64,000 nucleotides of DNA. It comes from Siphonodentalium dalli. Lineage: Eukaryota; Mollusca; Scaphopoda; Gadilida; Siphonodentaliidae. How positions within the stretch are numbered: the first letter of the stretch is position 1; each line of letters opens with the position of its first letter. Shown one piece after another: positions 1 through 11,317 of the stretch. Below the pieces are notes generated by a model. It had not been told where the DNA came from and searched no databases. It worked only from the letters and a program-made list of their open reading frames with translations. The stretch spans positions 59,189,899-59,253,898 of the forward strand of contig CP136067.1 of NCBI GenBank assembly GCA_032622095.1, given 5' to 3'. A program made the translations under genes and the position numbers.

Positions 1-273
1 GGCCTTTCACTGGCAGCTGCATTTTGTATCAGTCTAAACATGGTGTGGCAGCGAACGGATACACTGTCCTTCAACATAATTAGTTTTGGGCCTGGGGCGG
101 TGTGTATAGATACCATGCAGGTCATGACATGTCGAAAAGAGAGAATCAGTATCCCCGTATGTGAATACGCTACAGGAAATTAAAAATAGCATTTAATTTG
201 TCCTTTATCCCTGATACTTATACTTATCTCTGGACACCCAAGTTATCCAATTCAAACCTAATGTCATCACCAG

Positions 274-474
274 GAAGTGGATCTGGACGATCGTGACCAC
301 CGGCGACGTGTTCACGCGGAATACTCTCCGGAATCAGGCATTATGATGGATGATGGTCGGAGAATGGGGTCGTCTGCTAGCAGGGAGTCACGTGGCAGTC
401 AAAAGTCAATCGCAAGCCTCGGTTCAGACGCCAGCGGCAGGTCCATCAAGAAGCAGCCGAGTAAGGATTTCGCG
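274..474 (+). CDS. RASEF: RASEF-like exon: Ser/Arg-rich linker
   Basis: The acceptor CAG ends at 273 and the donor is GTTAGT at 475. The exon is open in one frame, ends in phase 0 and joins the phase-0 exon at 2177. The 67 residues are low complexity, rich in Ser, Arg, Gly and Asp, as expected for the linker before the Rab domain. A stronger-looking donor (GTAAGG at 461) lies inside it, but using that donor would shift the frame of the GTPase exon. A further small exon between 475 and 2176 cannot be excluded. Confidence 0.65.
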
Positions 475-3400
475 GTTAGTATCTGCCATATTATTTACAA
501 TCATTGGTATTAGAGAACACAGGATAAGGTCGTCGTCAAAATGATATGGTCACATCGAACCAACTCAGTAAATGGCCCGCGCTTCTATTAATGTATTAAT
601 GCCATTGCAGACAGATAATATAGATATATATACAGATATATATAACATTTCGCTATCAGCAAATTTCTTTTCCATGTTCATGAATATCACACACATAGAA
701 AACTAATACAATTTAACCAGTTAGACACTTTGTTCTGAAGTAAAGGGTTTGACATTGTCTATATATATATACGAAGCCCGGGAAGTGAAGATTTCGATAT
801 ATCGAAATAAGATTTCGTTACGAAATAAGATATCGTTATAACGAAATCAGATTTCATTATAACTAAATAAGATTCCGTTATAACGACATTAGATATCGTT
901 ATAACGAAATAATATTTCATTATAACTAAATAAGATTCCGTTATAACGACATAAGATATCGTTATAACGAAATAAGATTTCGTTATAACGAAATGCGACT
1001 TCGTTATAACTAAATAATATATCGTTATAACGAATTGCGATTTCGATATATCGAAATAATATTTCGTTATAATGTAATAATATTTATATATAACGAAATA
1101 TATAGCGAAGTGATACAATACCATGTGTAGTTCATCGCGACTTGGCGCAGGCCTAGTTCCAACTCCTTACATCATAATGGCAGGTCCGCACAACAAAAAT
1201 CGACGTATATGTTACTTAGCCTATCCAATATTGGGATGTTGTCATATTTTTTGGTCTGAGAAATTGTTGATTTATAGTTGTAAAAATCGAGTATATGAGC
1301 TAAAATTAGACAACATCTAGCTCTTGTTCATACTGATTTTTCGTGATTGTTTATTTAAAAAAAAACACAATTGTGGTCGCGATGATGGATTATAAACATA
1401 TAACGAAACAAGAGTTCGATATAATGTGAACGTGAGATATGAAAGCGTGGATTTCGTATAGTCAAATTCACCTATAGTCCATAATAATGGGATATGACTA
1501 TAGTTAGTTGGGATGTGACAGAAATGTCAATTTGAAGTATTTGTGGGGGGGGGGGGGGGGGGCGTCTAGCCTCCTAACTTTGGCCAAAAAGTTAATCATT
1601 TGGAAATCTCAGTCCAAAACTCGATTGAAATTATTCTGGGACTTTGCATTTCCAACAATTATTTAATGTGACATATGTTATTTTGGAAAAAAATTAGTGG
1701 AACAATTTGCTACTTTTAGTCCAATTGTTCTGACTGAAATGTCTATCAGTTGGAAATTTTCCGTAGGGAGTATCATATCGAAAAATATTTAACATTTGGA
1801 AATTTCAAGATCCCATTTGGAAATTCCAACGGTATACAAATGAAACTTCGGGTAGTCGGAATTTCATGGTTCAAGGGTGGATTCCAAGTAGGACAACCCC
1901 CTCCCCAAACGGAAACCCTATGCGAAGAGTAAGCAATGAACGTTCACACTAAGCTATTGCCTGTATTTCTTCATACACATACATACCTATAGTCATCATA
2001 CATATCCGTAGCCTATATGTATACGATGCGAAATATTATTTCGTTATATAGCAATCTTATTTCGCTATAACGATATCTTATTTCGTTTTAACGAAATAAA
2101 TACAAGAGTTCACTTGGCACCTACCGGGCTCCGTACATCTCCCCGTTATGTTAATGTATATATCTTACCCCCACAGAATATTCCCTTGAGCATATCGAAA
2201 GAACCAGAGAGAATTTTCAAGGTCATTCTGGCAGGCGATGCCGCTGTTGGGAAATCAAGCTTCATCATGCGGTTATGTAAGGGGAAGTTCCAAAGCAACC
2301 TCAGTTCTACACTTGGTAAGTTGATGAAGTTAACATTCGGTGATTCATTAAGGTGATCACACCATTTCGTAATATCGATAACATTTGTAAAATGTTCGTG
2401 GGTTAGGAGTGAGGTCATGCACCGTATACATCGTTATAAACAGAAAAAAAGAAGTTCATAGTGAATCATTATTTCCACTTTCGAGTTCGACGTGAATTGT
2501 CCACGAAATGTTTACATTTACCAATAATGTCTTCCCACGGAACAGCTGTACTAACAGTTAACACCATCCAGCTTTTGATCAGAAAGTGTGGTTTTTCATG
2601 TCATACGCATACATTACATTGTACTGACGGTTGGCGTAGTTAACCCTTTCATTACTAAACCCTAATTGATGAGTAAAGTTCGGATAATATATTTAACAAA
2701 CGACCATATTATCTGAACATTGCCCAAGATAGGCCCATTCCTTAACCCCTCATTTTATAGCCTTTATTAAAAATACATGGAAAAAAAAGAAGAAAAAAGA
2801 AAGAAGCATTTTTTGTATACACAAATTTCCTCCAAATGAACAAAAGAACATTCCAATATATACTATTATAACTGAGTGGGAGAATCCATTAGCAAAGAAA
2901 GGGTTAATCGACAACAAATGAGGGTCTTCGGTATGAATATATATATATATATTATCTTACTACCTTCTTTGGTTTGCATTTGTAACACACATATGGTTCC
3001 TCATCATGTTCTGTCACGCCCGTGCAATCACTTGCGACAAATAATTATAGAGCTGCCACTCATCTTTCTGTTCATTACAGGGGTCGATTTTCACACTAAG
3101 GTTTTGGAAGTTGACGGCCGTGTGGTGGCGCTGCAACTGTGGGATACTGCTGGTCAGGAAAGGTGAGGCAACATAACGTCAAATCAACACGACTAAACAC
3201 ATATGCTATGCCCTATGCATAATATAAATGGAACAAGGGCATGTAACATACAACAGTGTATGTGGACATGGGATCGGGACACACATTATCATTATGGGAA
3301 CCCCTCTCCGCGGAGAAACAACTGGTATAGTGAATATGACGACGGCATTGCAGTTGCATATTCATACAACCCAAAACGGAGGAATGGTAGTAGAATGATC

Positions 3401-6400
3401 GGAACCAACATTACAAAAACAGTTCTCATCGCTTTACCAACATTGAAATACATCTGAGTGAACATATAAATATATGCATTGTGTGCACGGATATCATCTT
3501 AGGTCTATATATATAATAACATTCACATCACAATGCTAATGGTGCATATGCGCAGACAGTGTTAAAGTTTGTTGGCCAATGCACTCCGCGTTGCAACCTA
3601 ACGGACTGGGCAGTATGTCCATGACTGTTTGATTGCTTATGTGTGGTCTACCATCATACCCAAAATAAATGGCTTTGGTAACCAGTGACTGGTGTAAAAG
3701 GCTCAGAGGGCAAGATGATATTTGCAATTTACCCCTCTATATATTTCAACAAATACATACATAAATATAATTTGTTTAAAATACAACTGAAATATGCATG
3801 GGTACTCAGAATATAGACCGACGAACAGTGGTGGCCTGTTCTTTCTGATATACACAGACAGCTCGACTAACTTATTCCAAACAATGGCTAACGTGATTCT
3901 TATTACCTATAATTATAAAATATTTTTTCTTCTATAGGTTCCGCAGCATAGCTAAATCGTACTTCCGGCGAGCGGATGGTGTACTTCTACTATATGATTG
4001 TACTTACGAAAGGTCGTTCCTTAGTGTGCGACAATGGGTTGAAACGGTTGAGGTAGGTTGTTATGAGTTTTTGTGACAATATTCAATCCGATCATAAGGC
4101 ACAATGATGGCCTGGCACTTCGGTTGGTGAGTCATGTGAAATAGGAGTGGGACTATATATTCCGCCAGGGTTTATGTACGAGCTACTGGACATTCGTAAA
4201 CTTGATGGTCGAGGCCGTAGTGCGAGACCATTTAGTTGACGAATGTCCAGTCGCGAGTCCATTAACCGACCTAAAACACAGTTTATAATATACAATGAGT
4301 AATTACATTTATGCAGATGAAAAAAATAGTTCTTGGATGACTTGAAACGTACGAGTGGTCACTGCATGTGGACTTTGTCGTTTACACAATATGCACAATA
4401 CCACGCGGTACAACTTTGTTCGAAAATAAACGTCAATGTACGCAAACATAATAAGATATTTGTGTTGGGCTGAATATATATAGCATAGTATATACGTAAC
4501 TTTTATACTGCCGGCGCAATTGAATCTGTATTTTGGCCACGAATGAATAGAAATCTATGTTTGACTCAAACAATGCATTCATATTGTCAGGATACTGTTG
4601 TGTCCAGTAGAACAGTAACTCCATTACTGCTGACGTTAGTTTCGATGTGATATATACCACCTGTATGCAAATGAGCAGCACGCCTCTACCGTCAAGTACT
4701 TGAAGTACGCGGGGTTCATAAACAATGTACATATGTTTAGTCTTGTGGGTGCGAGTGTAGCAGAGAACTATTTATCGGTTAGAGGCCACATGGGGAGCTC
4801 ATTGTGCATACATTTGTGAACATGGAAGTTCTAGATAACGTATTACGTTATTATTGTTGTATAAAGCATGAACGTTCTAGATTACGAATGTCGACTATAA
4901 AGCATGGTATAAAGTGCCCATTCGGAGATATAGGAGGTCGATGTAGAACAAAGGAGATGGGTTTTAGCCCAGGATATAGACTATATATTTGTGACTAGAA
5001 ACATATCATCCAGATACAAAATCGCTCATTGTGTTGACGAGTTCCTGAGTTATTTACTAATACTGCATAGGTTTATTCTGGAATGTAAATTAGAAGATAG
5101 AGTTATCTCCTACCTCTGCCAAGAGAGTCGAATTCAACATTGTATTTTTCGTATGAATATTTTTTTCGACAGGATAACTTCGATATATCAGTGTTTTTGG
5201 AACTTCCCTTTTCCCCATGATTTATATTAGAATGTGATATATATAGTGGCATTGAGACGCCAAGCATTATAGGCGGACCTTTGGAGACTCTGGACAATTG
5301 CTAACGGAAATGGACAAATAGTTTCATTATTTTTCCAGGATGGCGCCCAGAAAAGGGTTCCGATTATGCTGTGCGCTAACAAGACTGATCTGCGAGATGA
5401 AATGTGCAATAACAATAAAACCATATCAGAAGACGAGGGCAACCGACTCGCTAGGGTGAGTGTCTACGAAGTAGGGATGTTGGGGTGTCGGGGGTGTCCA
5501 CCTTGAAATTTTCCAATTTCACCTGTTCCTAGAACAACACCAAACTCACAAAGTTCGCGAAATTACATTTGCACCCAATTGGGATGGAATTTTCCAACGG
5601 GTACCTAAAATGTCCAAACTATAACACCCGTCCAACTGATGGGCATTTCAGTCAAAAAGTACGAAATAAATTACATATAGATGTAGATGCTGTCATTACT
5701 AGATCACCAGTATAGAGGTATATGTAGCCACAACATATCTCTCCAAAACACAAAACCATATCCCCATTATCAACCCCACCCCATACACACGATACTCACC
5801 AGAACGAGGTGCACGATGAACTATCTTTCTTTATATTTATATATCCCTCTCTTTCTTTCTACAAAGTTAAAATAGTTTACCATATCTTAAACAAATGTGA
5901 AAAAAATCTGTACATGATATCTGTTTCCTTTTTTTCTCTAGGAGTTTGATGCCCTATTCATTGAAACGAGTGCTAAGGATGGCTCAAATATTGCAGAATC
6001 TGTTACCGAACTTGCACGGTATGTACAATATATTGCAACGTTGACATATTGGAACAGACCTGTTGATATTTCTACTCAAATTGTGTGTTATAATTGACGG
6101 ATTATTTAGCCACAACCGTAAAGATGCGCGTATTTTTACGGAACCTATATATGGGTGTAATTTAGATTATAAGGTATACCTATATATATATGATAACTTG
6201 ATTGATTAGAAATGCGTCACATCTTCAGACGCATTATATAGTGTCGGTTGACGCCAGAGTAGATACCTATGGGGTGTCCCTAGGAAAATGTGCTCATCTG
6301 TCCACCATGCCAACATTAGCTCAGTTTGTGAGGTGCATATAGTGCATTATGGTCAAAATAAGCCGCCGAGCGATAGCGAAGGTGGTTCGAATCTCTACAA

Positions 6401-6758
6401 ATGCGGATATAGCATGAGCGTAACCGGATTCTTATATGGTCAAACATATCAGTAGCATGTATGGTGCCAGTGGTTTCTACACAAATATGCGAGTCAAATT
6501 CACCCTTTGCTAATTCTTTTTCTACCAATAAATCTGACAACGCAATGATATGAACTGGTGGACCGAAACGATGATAAACTTCAAAAATCCTAACCAAACA
6601 AACCATCCATGGAGTAAGTGTATTTTCGTCTTCTAATGCTTATGGAATTTTGCATCTCCCTCAGATTGCTAAGAACCACACAAGACCTTGAAGTCAAATC
6701 CGTAGGCTTGCAGCTACACGATACGTCGGGCAGCAAGAAATCCTCAGGATGCTGTTAG
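274..6758 (+). CDS. RASEF: RASEF-like Rab GTPase, 3' part of gene (7 exons)
   Basis: Exons 274-474, 2177-2315, 3081-3162, 3938-4052, 5339-5455, 5942-6018 and 6665-6758 join in frame through GT-AG introns into 273 residues plus a TAG stop. Residues 1-67 are a Ser/Arg-rich linker. The rest is a complete small GTPase: P-loop GDAAVGKSS, switch I Thr in [16 protein letters not shown], guanine-specificity ANKTD, and ETSAK. It ends in Gly-Cys-Cys, a Rab prenylation signal for membrane attachment. The wording around the P-loop and switch II ([25 protein letters not shown]) matches RASEF/Rab45 better than CRACR2A or Rab44 as I know those families. RASEF proteins carry N-terminal EF-hands and a coiled coil and act in membrane traffic or signalling. 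Those exons would lie upstream of base 1, so the gene is partial here. All catalytic motifs look intact. Confidence 0.9.
795..1105. repeat. 21-bp palindromic-unit tandem array (about 15 copies)
   Basis: In the first visible RASEF-like intron, a 21-bp unit whose core is TTCGTTATAACGAA repeats about 15 times with scattered substitutions. Each unit is itself a short palindrome. Because 21 is a multiple of three, the array stays open for about 120 codons on the minus strand as a seven-residue repeat. I treat that as an artefact. Confidence 0.85.
1540..1930 (+). mobile_element. MITE-like repeat, family with TTGGAAATTTCCAAC motifs
   Basis: A poly-G run (about 1543-1562) leads into sequence with many TTGGAAAT motifs, ending near CGGAAACCCTATGCG. 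The same wording appears at 37828-38209, where the element has clear terminal inverted repeats, and in fragments at about 5480-5660 and 29630-29755. No coding capacity was seen. Confidence 0.5.
2025..2100. repeat. 21-bp palindromic-unit array, second block
   Basis: Three to four units of the same 21-bp palindromic repeat as at 795-1105, placed about 920 bp downstream in the same intron. The pair may mark the two ends of one element, or one array split by an insertion. Confidence 0.7.
2177..2315 (+). CDS. RASEF: RASEF-like exon: P-loop and switch I
   Basis: The acceptor CCCCCACAG ends at 2176 and the donor GTAAG starts at 2316, leaving phase 1. The exon encodes the lead-in EPERIFKV, the P-loop GDAAVGKSS and the start of switch I (SSTLG). 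The following exon completes the Gly codon and continues with VDF, as in other Rab proteins. Confidence 0.93.
2316..3080. other. Intron, no further feature seen
   Basis: Intron between the P-loop and WDTAGQE exons. It is AT-rich with short poly-A and AT runs. I see no repeat that recurs elsewhere in the window. Confidence 0.6.
3081..3162 (+). CDS. RASEF: RASEF-like exon: switch I to WDTAGQE
   Basis: The acceptor TTACAG ends at 3080 and the donor GTGAGG starts at 3163. The exon encodes [13 protein letters not shown] and then [10 protein letters not shown], the Mg/gamma-phosphate binding G3 box with the catalytic Gln. The split Arg codon (AG|G) is completed by the next exon. Confidence 0.93.
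3163..3937. other. Intron, no further feature seen
   Basis: Intron between the WDTAGQE and switch II exons. Short open frames here have no recognisable motif. Confidence 0.6.
3938..4052 (+). CDS. RASEF: RASEF-like exon: switch II
   Basis: The acceptor TCTATAG ends at 3937 after a T-rich tract, and the donor GTAGGT starts at 4053. The product [20 protein letters not shown] is the Rab switch II and beta-4 strand. It ends in phase 0. Confidence 0.93.
4182..4252. repeat. Imperfect hairpin in intron
   Basis: CTGGACATTCGT near 4182 pairs with ACGAATGTCCAG near 4250, and the next bases (GATGGTC and GACCATT) also pair. The stem is about 25 bp with a GC-rich loop. The rest of the intron (4053-5338) has nothing I recognise. 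Confidence 0.55.
5339..5455 (+). CDS. RASEF: RASEF-like exon: NKTD guanine-specificity box
   Basis: The acceptor TTTTCCAG ends at 5338 and the donor GTGAGT starts at 5456. The exon encodes [15 protein letters not shown], which contains the G4 NKxD box. An Asn/Lys-rich insert follows ([17 protein letters not shown]), in a loop that varies in length between RASEF relatives. Confidence 0.93.
5480..5660. repeat. Fragment of the TTGGAAAT MITE family
   Basis: Degenerate sequence with paired TTCCAA and CCAACTGATGGGCATTTCAG motifs like those in the copies at 1540-1930 and 37828-38209. No terminal repeats survive. Confidence 0.35.
5942..6018 (+). CDS. RASEF: RASEF-like exon: G5 box ETSAK
   Basis: The acceptor TTTTTCTCTAG ends at 5941 and the donor GTATGT starts at 6019. 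The exon encodes [18 protein letters not shown], the G5 box and the start of the last helix. It ends in phase 2 inside an Arg codon. Confidence 0.93.
6307..6600 (+). mobile_element. Candidate tRNA-derived SINE
   Basis: TTAGCTCAG at 6316-6324 resembles a tRNA A-box and GGTTCGA at 6384-6390 resembles a B-box. They are spaced like an RNA polymerase III promoter with a slightly long interval. About 200 bp of non-tRNA sequence follows. I found no second copy in the window and no poly-A tail, so the call is tentative. It lies in the last RASEF-like intron. Confidence 0.35.
6665..6758 (+). CDS. RASEF: RASEF-like terminal exon with Cys-Cys prenylation motif
   Basis: The acceptor CCCTCAG ends at 6664. 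The exon completes the split Arg codon and encodes about 30 residues ending KKSSGCC before TAG at 6756-6758. The hypervariable tail and the last two cysteines fit geranylgeranylation by Rab prenyltransferase. No AATAAA or ATTAAA occurs between the stop and the MITE that begins at 6993. Confidence 0.88.
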
Positions 6759-6992
6759 AGCTGAGATGCTACACCATAAGATAAACCTCACATCACCTTT
6801 GCATATAAATTGCTCTACGAGGCTTTGTACACTGGCGGAGAAGAGTAGAACGGCGTATCTACATAGAAGATAGAGCAAGTGCCAATAGTGAAATTAATGA
6901 TTTCGACCTCGGTGTCTACCTGCACAGACATGATTGTATAAAACGTAGCAACTTATCTCCGTGACCGTATTTGTCTCACAATGAGAGCATTC

Positions 6993-7401
6993 TTAACCCT
7001 TTACCCAACAAACCGGCCAAAACCGGCCAAAACCGGCCAAATAAAGCTTCAACAGCCTAAAATATATTCGGTCTGTCTCAATAGAACCATACAAACATGG
7101 ATATCATTGGAACCGGCTCCTTGACCACATTGTGATAGTTACAGTTAGCCCTGTGCCAATGCATTCTCTTATATATGCGAGTCGACCATAGGTCGCCTCG
7201 CATATATAAGAGAATGCATTGGCCTTAACAAAATCTTTTTTTAACACTTTTTACCATTTTTTCTTACATTCTTTAACAATTTTAGAATTTTTAATGTGTT
7301 AAGCCAATGCATTCTCTTATATATGCGAGGCGACCTATGGTCGACTCGCATATATAAGAGAATGCATTGGCACAGGGCCCTTCTGTTGGGTAAAGGGTTA
7401 A
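6993..7401. mobile_element. piggyBac-type MITE with two internal palindromes
   Basis: The element runs from TTAACCCTTTACCCAACA (6993-7010) to its inverse ending GGGTTAA (7398-7401). TTAA is the target duplication on both sides, as for piggyBac elements whose ends start CCC. Inside are three copies of AACCGGCCAA and two palindromes of about 65 bp (around 7158-7224 and 7304-7371, each CCAATGCATTCTC to its inverse), themselves in inverted order around an AT-rich centre. It has no coding capacity. It lies about 235 bp past the RASEF-like stop and contains AATAAA at 7040-7045. Confidence 0.8.
7040..7045 (+). promoter_or_regulatory. Candidate polyadenylation signal AATAAA inside MITE
   Basis: This is the first canonical AATAAA after the RASEF-like stop codon at 6758, about 280 bp downstream. 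It sits inside the piggyBac-type MITE. Whether it is used is unknown. Confidence 0.4.
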
Positions 7402-7547
7402 AGCTCATTTCCAATGTATATATATTGTTGAAGTGAATCTCAGGCTGATGTAGTCGAAACTGCATTCACCAGCTATGCTATACCTCTCCCTGTCGGAACG
7501 GTATCGAGATATCTCCACGAGACAAAGGCAAAGACCACATAAAACTG

Positions 7548-7660
7548 TAGCGACATACATAACGCTGCATACGAACGATACATAACGCTGTATACGAACG
7601 ATACATAACGCTGTATACGAACGATACATAACGCTGTATACATAACGCTGCATACGAACG
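7548..7660. repeat. 23-bp tandem repeat, about 5 copies
   Basis: A unit beginning CATAACGCTG and continuing TATACGAACGATA repeats with one shortened copy. It keeps short minus-strand frames open by chance. Confidence 0.8.
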
Positions 7661-8084
7661 TCAGCAAATACCTGGTATCTTTGTGGAAGTTTGTGATTAG
7701 AATTTAGATATTTTTCAGTTACACCCTCTAATTTCCGTAATTGTGAAATATACATAGCTATCAGAGAGGATGAGACATTCCTATCGCCTCGTCCTTATAA
7801 CCTTCTACTTAGACTGACAGTTTTAATTGGAAAGCACTATACCATTGTGTTTGCCTTTGTCTCCGACTGACTCTATTAATATTAGTATGTTCTCTACTGA
7901 ATTCTGCTTCATACAGTAGCTCACACATTGCATTATTACTAGCTGTGTTGTCAGCATGTACGTTTCATTGTATCCATTGATTTCTATATTTACGAACCAG
8001 GTTAAAGGCACGAATGGCCTTCGTTGTAGGGTATAACAGTTACCAAGTTATATCGTTGTAACAGTTACCAAATTATAAAAATTT

Positions 8085-8455
8085 CCTCAAGAATATACTA
8101 ATAGTATAGTATAACGATAGTATGAATGAGATATTTTCCACAAAACACACTTTGTGAGCCGAGCGTTTGTTTATATACAGCACGTAAATAGTGAGCGATA
8201 AACAAAACACTCAACACCGTGGCGGTGTTAGGAGAGTGATTCAACACCAAAAAATTTAGAGGTGAGGATTAGTGAACGCTATACCGGTAAATGTATGTTG
8301 TAAACAACTTGGTGGATTTCTAACCATTTAGTGTGGTATCCCCGGTGTTGAATGTTTTGCTTATTGCGTACTCTCCACGTATACTGTTTGTTTACACAAC
8401 AAGGCGTTTGTTTACCTAACACAGAGTACTAACATGGCAATAACATTTACGCGAT
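8085..8455 (+). mobile_element. Foldback-type dispersed repeat, copy 1
   Basis: A sequence running from TATACTAATAGTATAG to CAGAGTACTAACATG recurs in reverse orientation at 25560-25925. The element is internally palindromic: CAAAACACTCAACACC near 8200 pairs with GGTGTTGAATGTTTTG near 8345, and the outer arms with GTTTGTTTA also pair. Non-autonomous foldback elements have this layout. No coding potential. Confidence 0.65.
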
Positions 8456-9372
8456 ATTTATGATTGGTATAAGAACAAAATTTGTCATTTTGTCTACATT
8501 ATAATATTATTTCTGTTTATGGCAGTTTTAACAGATGTGACTATTTTGATAGCAATACCCACCGCTAACCGTGTATATCGCCAGATAATACAGGTACAGA
8601 AGTAGTACTGTCTATTAATGGGATATGTTCAACTATTAAGTTCAACAAACGACTCGTCAATGAATATTTTAGTAATGAAAGGGTAAATGCACATTGCATA
8701 TACCATCGCAAACAGAAATAAAATTGAAAAAGGAGCCAACATTGTATTTCTCAACATTTTATATATCCAGATATTCTGTAAAATTAAATCATTTGAGCTG
8801 CTGATTTCACAGCTGCTCTACGCATGCTACTCCAACATCTAATCAAATGTATACAGGATAATCCAATCCGAACATATATATCAGGGACATGCTGATAGGG
8901 GATATGCTGCTTCACCCCACCAAAAAAATATTCAAGACAAAATTATCAACCCTTGAAAAGTGTTAATGCCTCAATACAATAATAGTTGGAAATTTCACTA
9001 GAAAAAAATGCGGCCAAAATTGCTGATTGTTTATTTGTGGCCAAGCGTTTTAAGATTCTTTGTTTCGTTCCAATTCTAGACTAACGCAACATCAAAGTCC
9101 AGTCATATGGAGCGTTTTTCGACATTTTTCACAAGTGCAAAATTTAGATGTCAATTGGAATATATTAACACAAGGAGGAGTAGGGGAACAGGTGAAAGGC
9201 ACTCCAGAGTTGGGAATTCAATCTGGTTTTATGGGGGTAAAACTGGGAACTCGATGTTGTCTCGCCACACCCTGACAAAACTATATTTAACTATCACATA
9301 TTTCTCAGATCTGATTATTCTTTCTCAAATATCATATCCATATATTTCATATTATTCTTAAATTTTTATCAG

Positions 9373-11317
9373 CATATGGGTGATTCTCCCGTAAACGAGC
9401 AAACCCATGTCCTGCGTTATTAGTTCATCCTATGAAAAACAATGGCCACAATACATACAAGTGATGGTAATGATCTTGTAGCTCACGATACAGGCATTTA
9501 TTAGAGACATTTCGGGTTTAGTATGGACGTGTGACAACATGTATGCCATGTGTATATTACAGGCTACGTACCCCGAAACAGCATGTCCCAAATCAAAGGC
9601 ATTCAACTTCCCTGATTGTTCCCATCCGCCACCGAACGATTTATCTTTAAACCAATTAATATTCTTGTGCGGAATTTTGCACTGAACGCCATGCAATTCG
9701 TATAATTTTTATGAAATTAAATATTTAGTTAGTGGAAAGCATGTGAAGTCTTCCAAAAGCATGTCCCGTTATATAGAATCATTACCCAAACGCACGATAA
9801 AGACGGCTGATATTTTCACCAGAAACATAGCTTGTTCATATCTATGTTTGCATCGTGGAGTAAATATCCTTTAATGTCTAGAAAAAATAAACACAGGTTA
9901 TGTTTCCTTGAATTTTTTTTCAAAATCAACCTTTGAAACTAGAAATCGCTAGCGTATGTTTATTCAGCGTCATTACACAAACGCAGACCATTTGAATGTT
10001 ACATGCTGTAGGCGAACGATTAAAAGTTTTTTTCGAAAGCTCACAGCGGTTGTTTGTTCATATACTAGTTCATTTTCATAGGTGATGGATATTCAAAATA
10101 TAAGAGCGCGCTGAAACGAAAATCGTCATTACCCAAACGCGTCATTACCCAAACACTCCTTCTGTTGGGGTAATGACGCAATTTTAATTTTGAAATATCC
10201 AGAGACGCAAACACGATCTAACAAATAAAACATGTTAAGGAATGATCTGGGTGTAGATAAAAAGAACAAATATGACATATGGATTAGTTTTAGTGCGTTT
10301 ATATCAAATCGGGCGGGGGGGGGGGGGGGGGGTGAGTGAATGAGTGGTGGGGGGGGGGGGGTGATAAACGGAAACTAACGAATTTTCACAATGGATTGAC
10401 GTTTACATCAAACAATCTCAGTGAGAAGCAGATGACAGTTTGAAAGTCAATTATTTCCGTACTTTTCAACAATCGTTCTGCCTGCGGGGCGATTTCCGGC
10501 TCGTGTGTTATAGCAACGGCGTCAAAATACACATTTTGGACAATCAGAATATCTCACTGACAATTCTATCTGATTGAGCACACCGAGAAACCACTAAATA
10601 CCAAATTTCAGTTCAATATCTTGAAACATGTAAGAGAAATCCATCGACAATGTTTTCTACTCTAAATTATCATTGCAATTTGGCGAACCCCTTTGGGAAC
10701 AGACTTTGATTGACGTATGTTCACGTTATCTACATCAGAGTTCCTCGATCGTTTGGAGTCAAACCAAGTGTACGAGGGACCAGGGCATGCCCGACTTGAT
10801 AGGAATAGCCTTTTATGCGATCAAAATCTGTTTCCAATTATCATATCTGAACGCTGTATTCGTTGACCTCTTAGAGAGTTTGAACTCTAAGTCACGCCCA
10901 CAAAGCACATCAATTTCCACCACGTATATTCAAATGGCTGTATCTCATAGACGTCTCAACGTGCGGAGCTACGCAATACGTCGTTTGGACGGATACATCA
11001 TCGGCTACTCAAACAATATATACTCATAACGATAATTCAAGTAGTAAAGGGCACATGTCAACAAGTTTTGGAGAATGAGCGAATTTGACAATGACGCTGC
11101 CCTGATTCAACCCCAAAAAAACCGTCATTGGCACATGCTGTAATGAACGACCTTGATTGACCTTGACCTGGCCCTATAATTTTGCGGAATGTCATTTTCG
11201 TGGTCACCAATATCTGTGCTACATACTCACATAAAATTCATCGGCATGTGACAAACTTTTCCCCCCCAGAATTTTCTGGACGAAATTGTTCATTTAATGG
11301 AGAATCACCCATATATG
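9373..11317. mobile_element. Candidate 1.9-kb element with TA-flanked terminal inverted repeats
   Basis: CATATGGGTGATTCTCC at 9373-9389 is mirrored by GGAGAATCACCC at 11299-11310. Both sides are bordered by TA, as for Tc1/mariner-like insertions. The interior has four copies of CATTACCCAAACG or a near match (9781, 9970, 10128, 10142) and one inverse copy near 10165, and two poly-G runs (10313-10332, 10348-10362). The small open frames inside (9430-9696 minus, 10673-11029 plus) show no transposase motif. It could be a decayed DNA transposon, or the end match could be chance. Confidence 0.4.

Noticed and set aside
461-466. GTAAGG as donor of the first visible RASEF-like exon
   Set aside because: Using it would put the P-loop exon out of frame; GTTAGT at 475 keeps the phase.
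759-1124. 121-codon minus-strand frame with a seven-residue repeat
   Set aside because: It is the translation of the 21-bp palindromic array; the period is a multiple of three, so an open frame is expected by chance.
10673-11029. 118-codon frame inside the TA-flanked element
   Set aside because: No DDE or other transposase motif and no convincing protein pattern.
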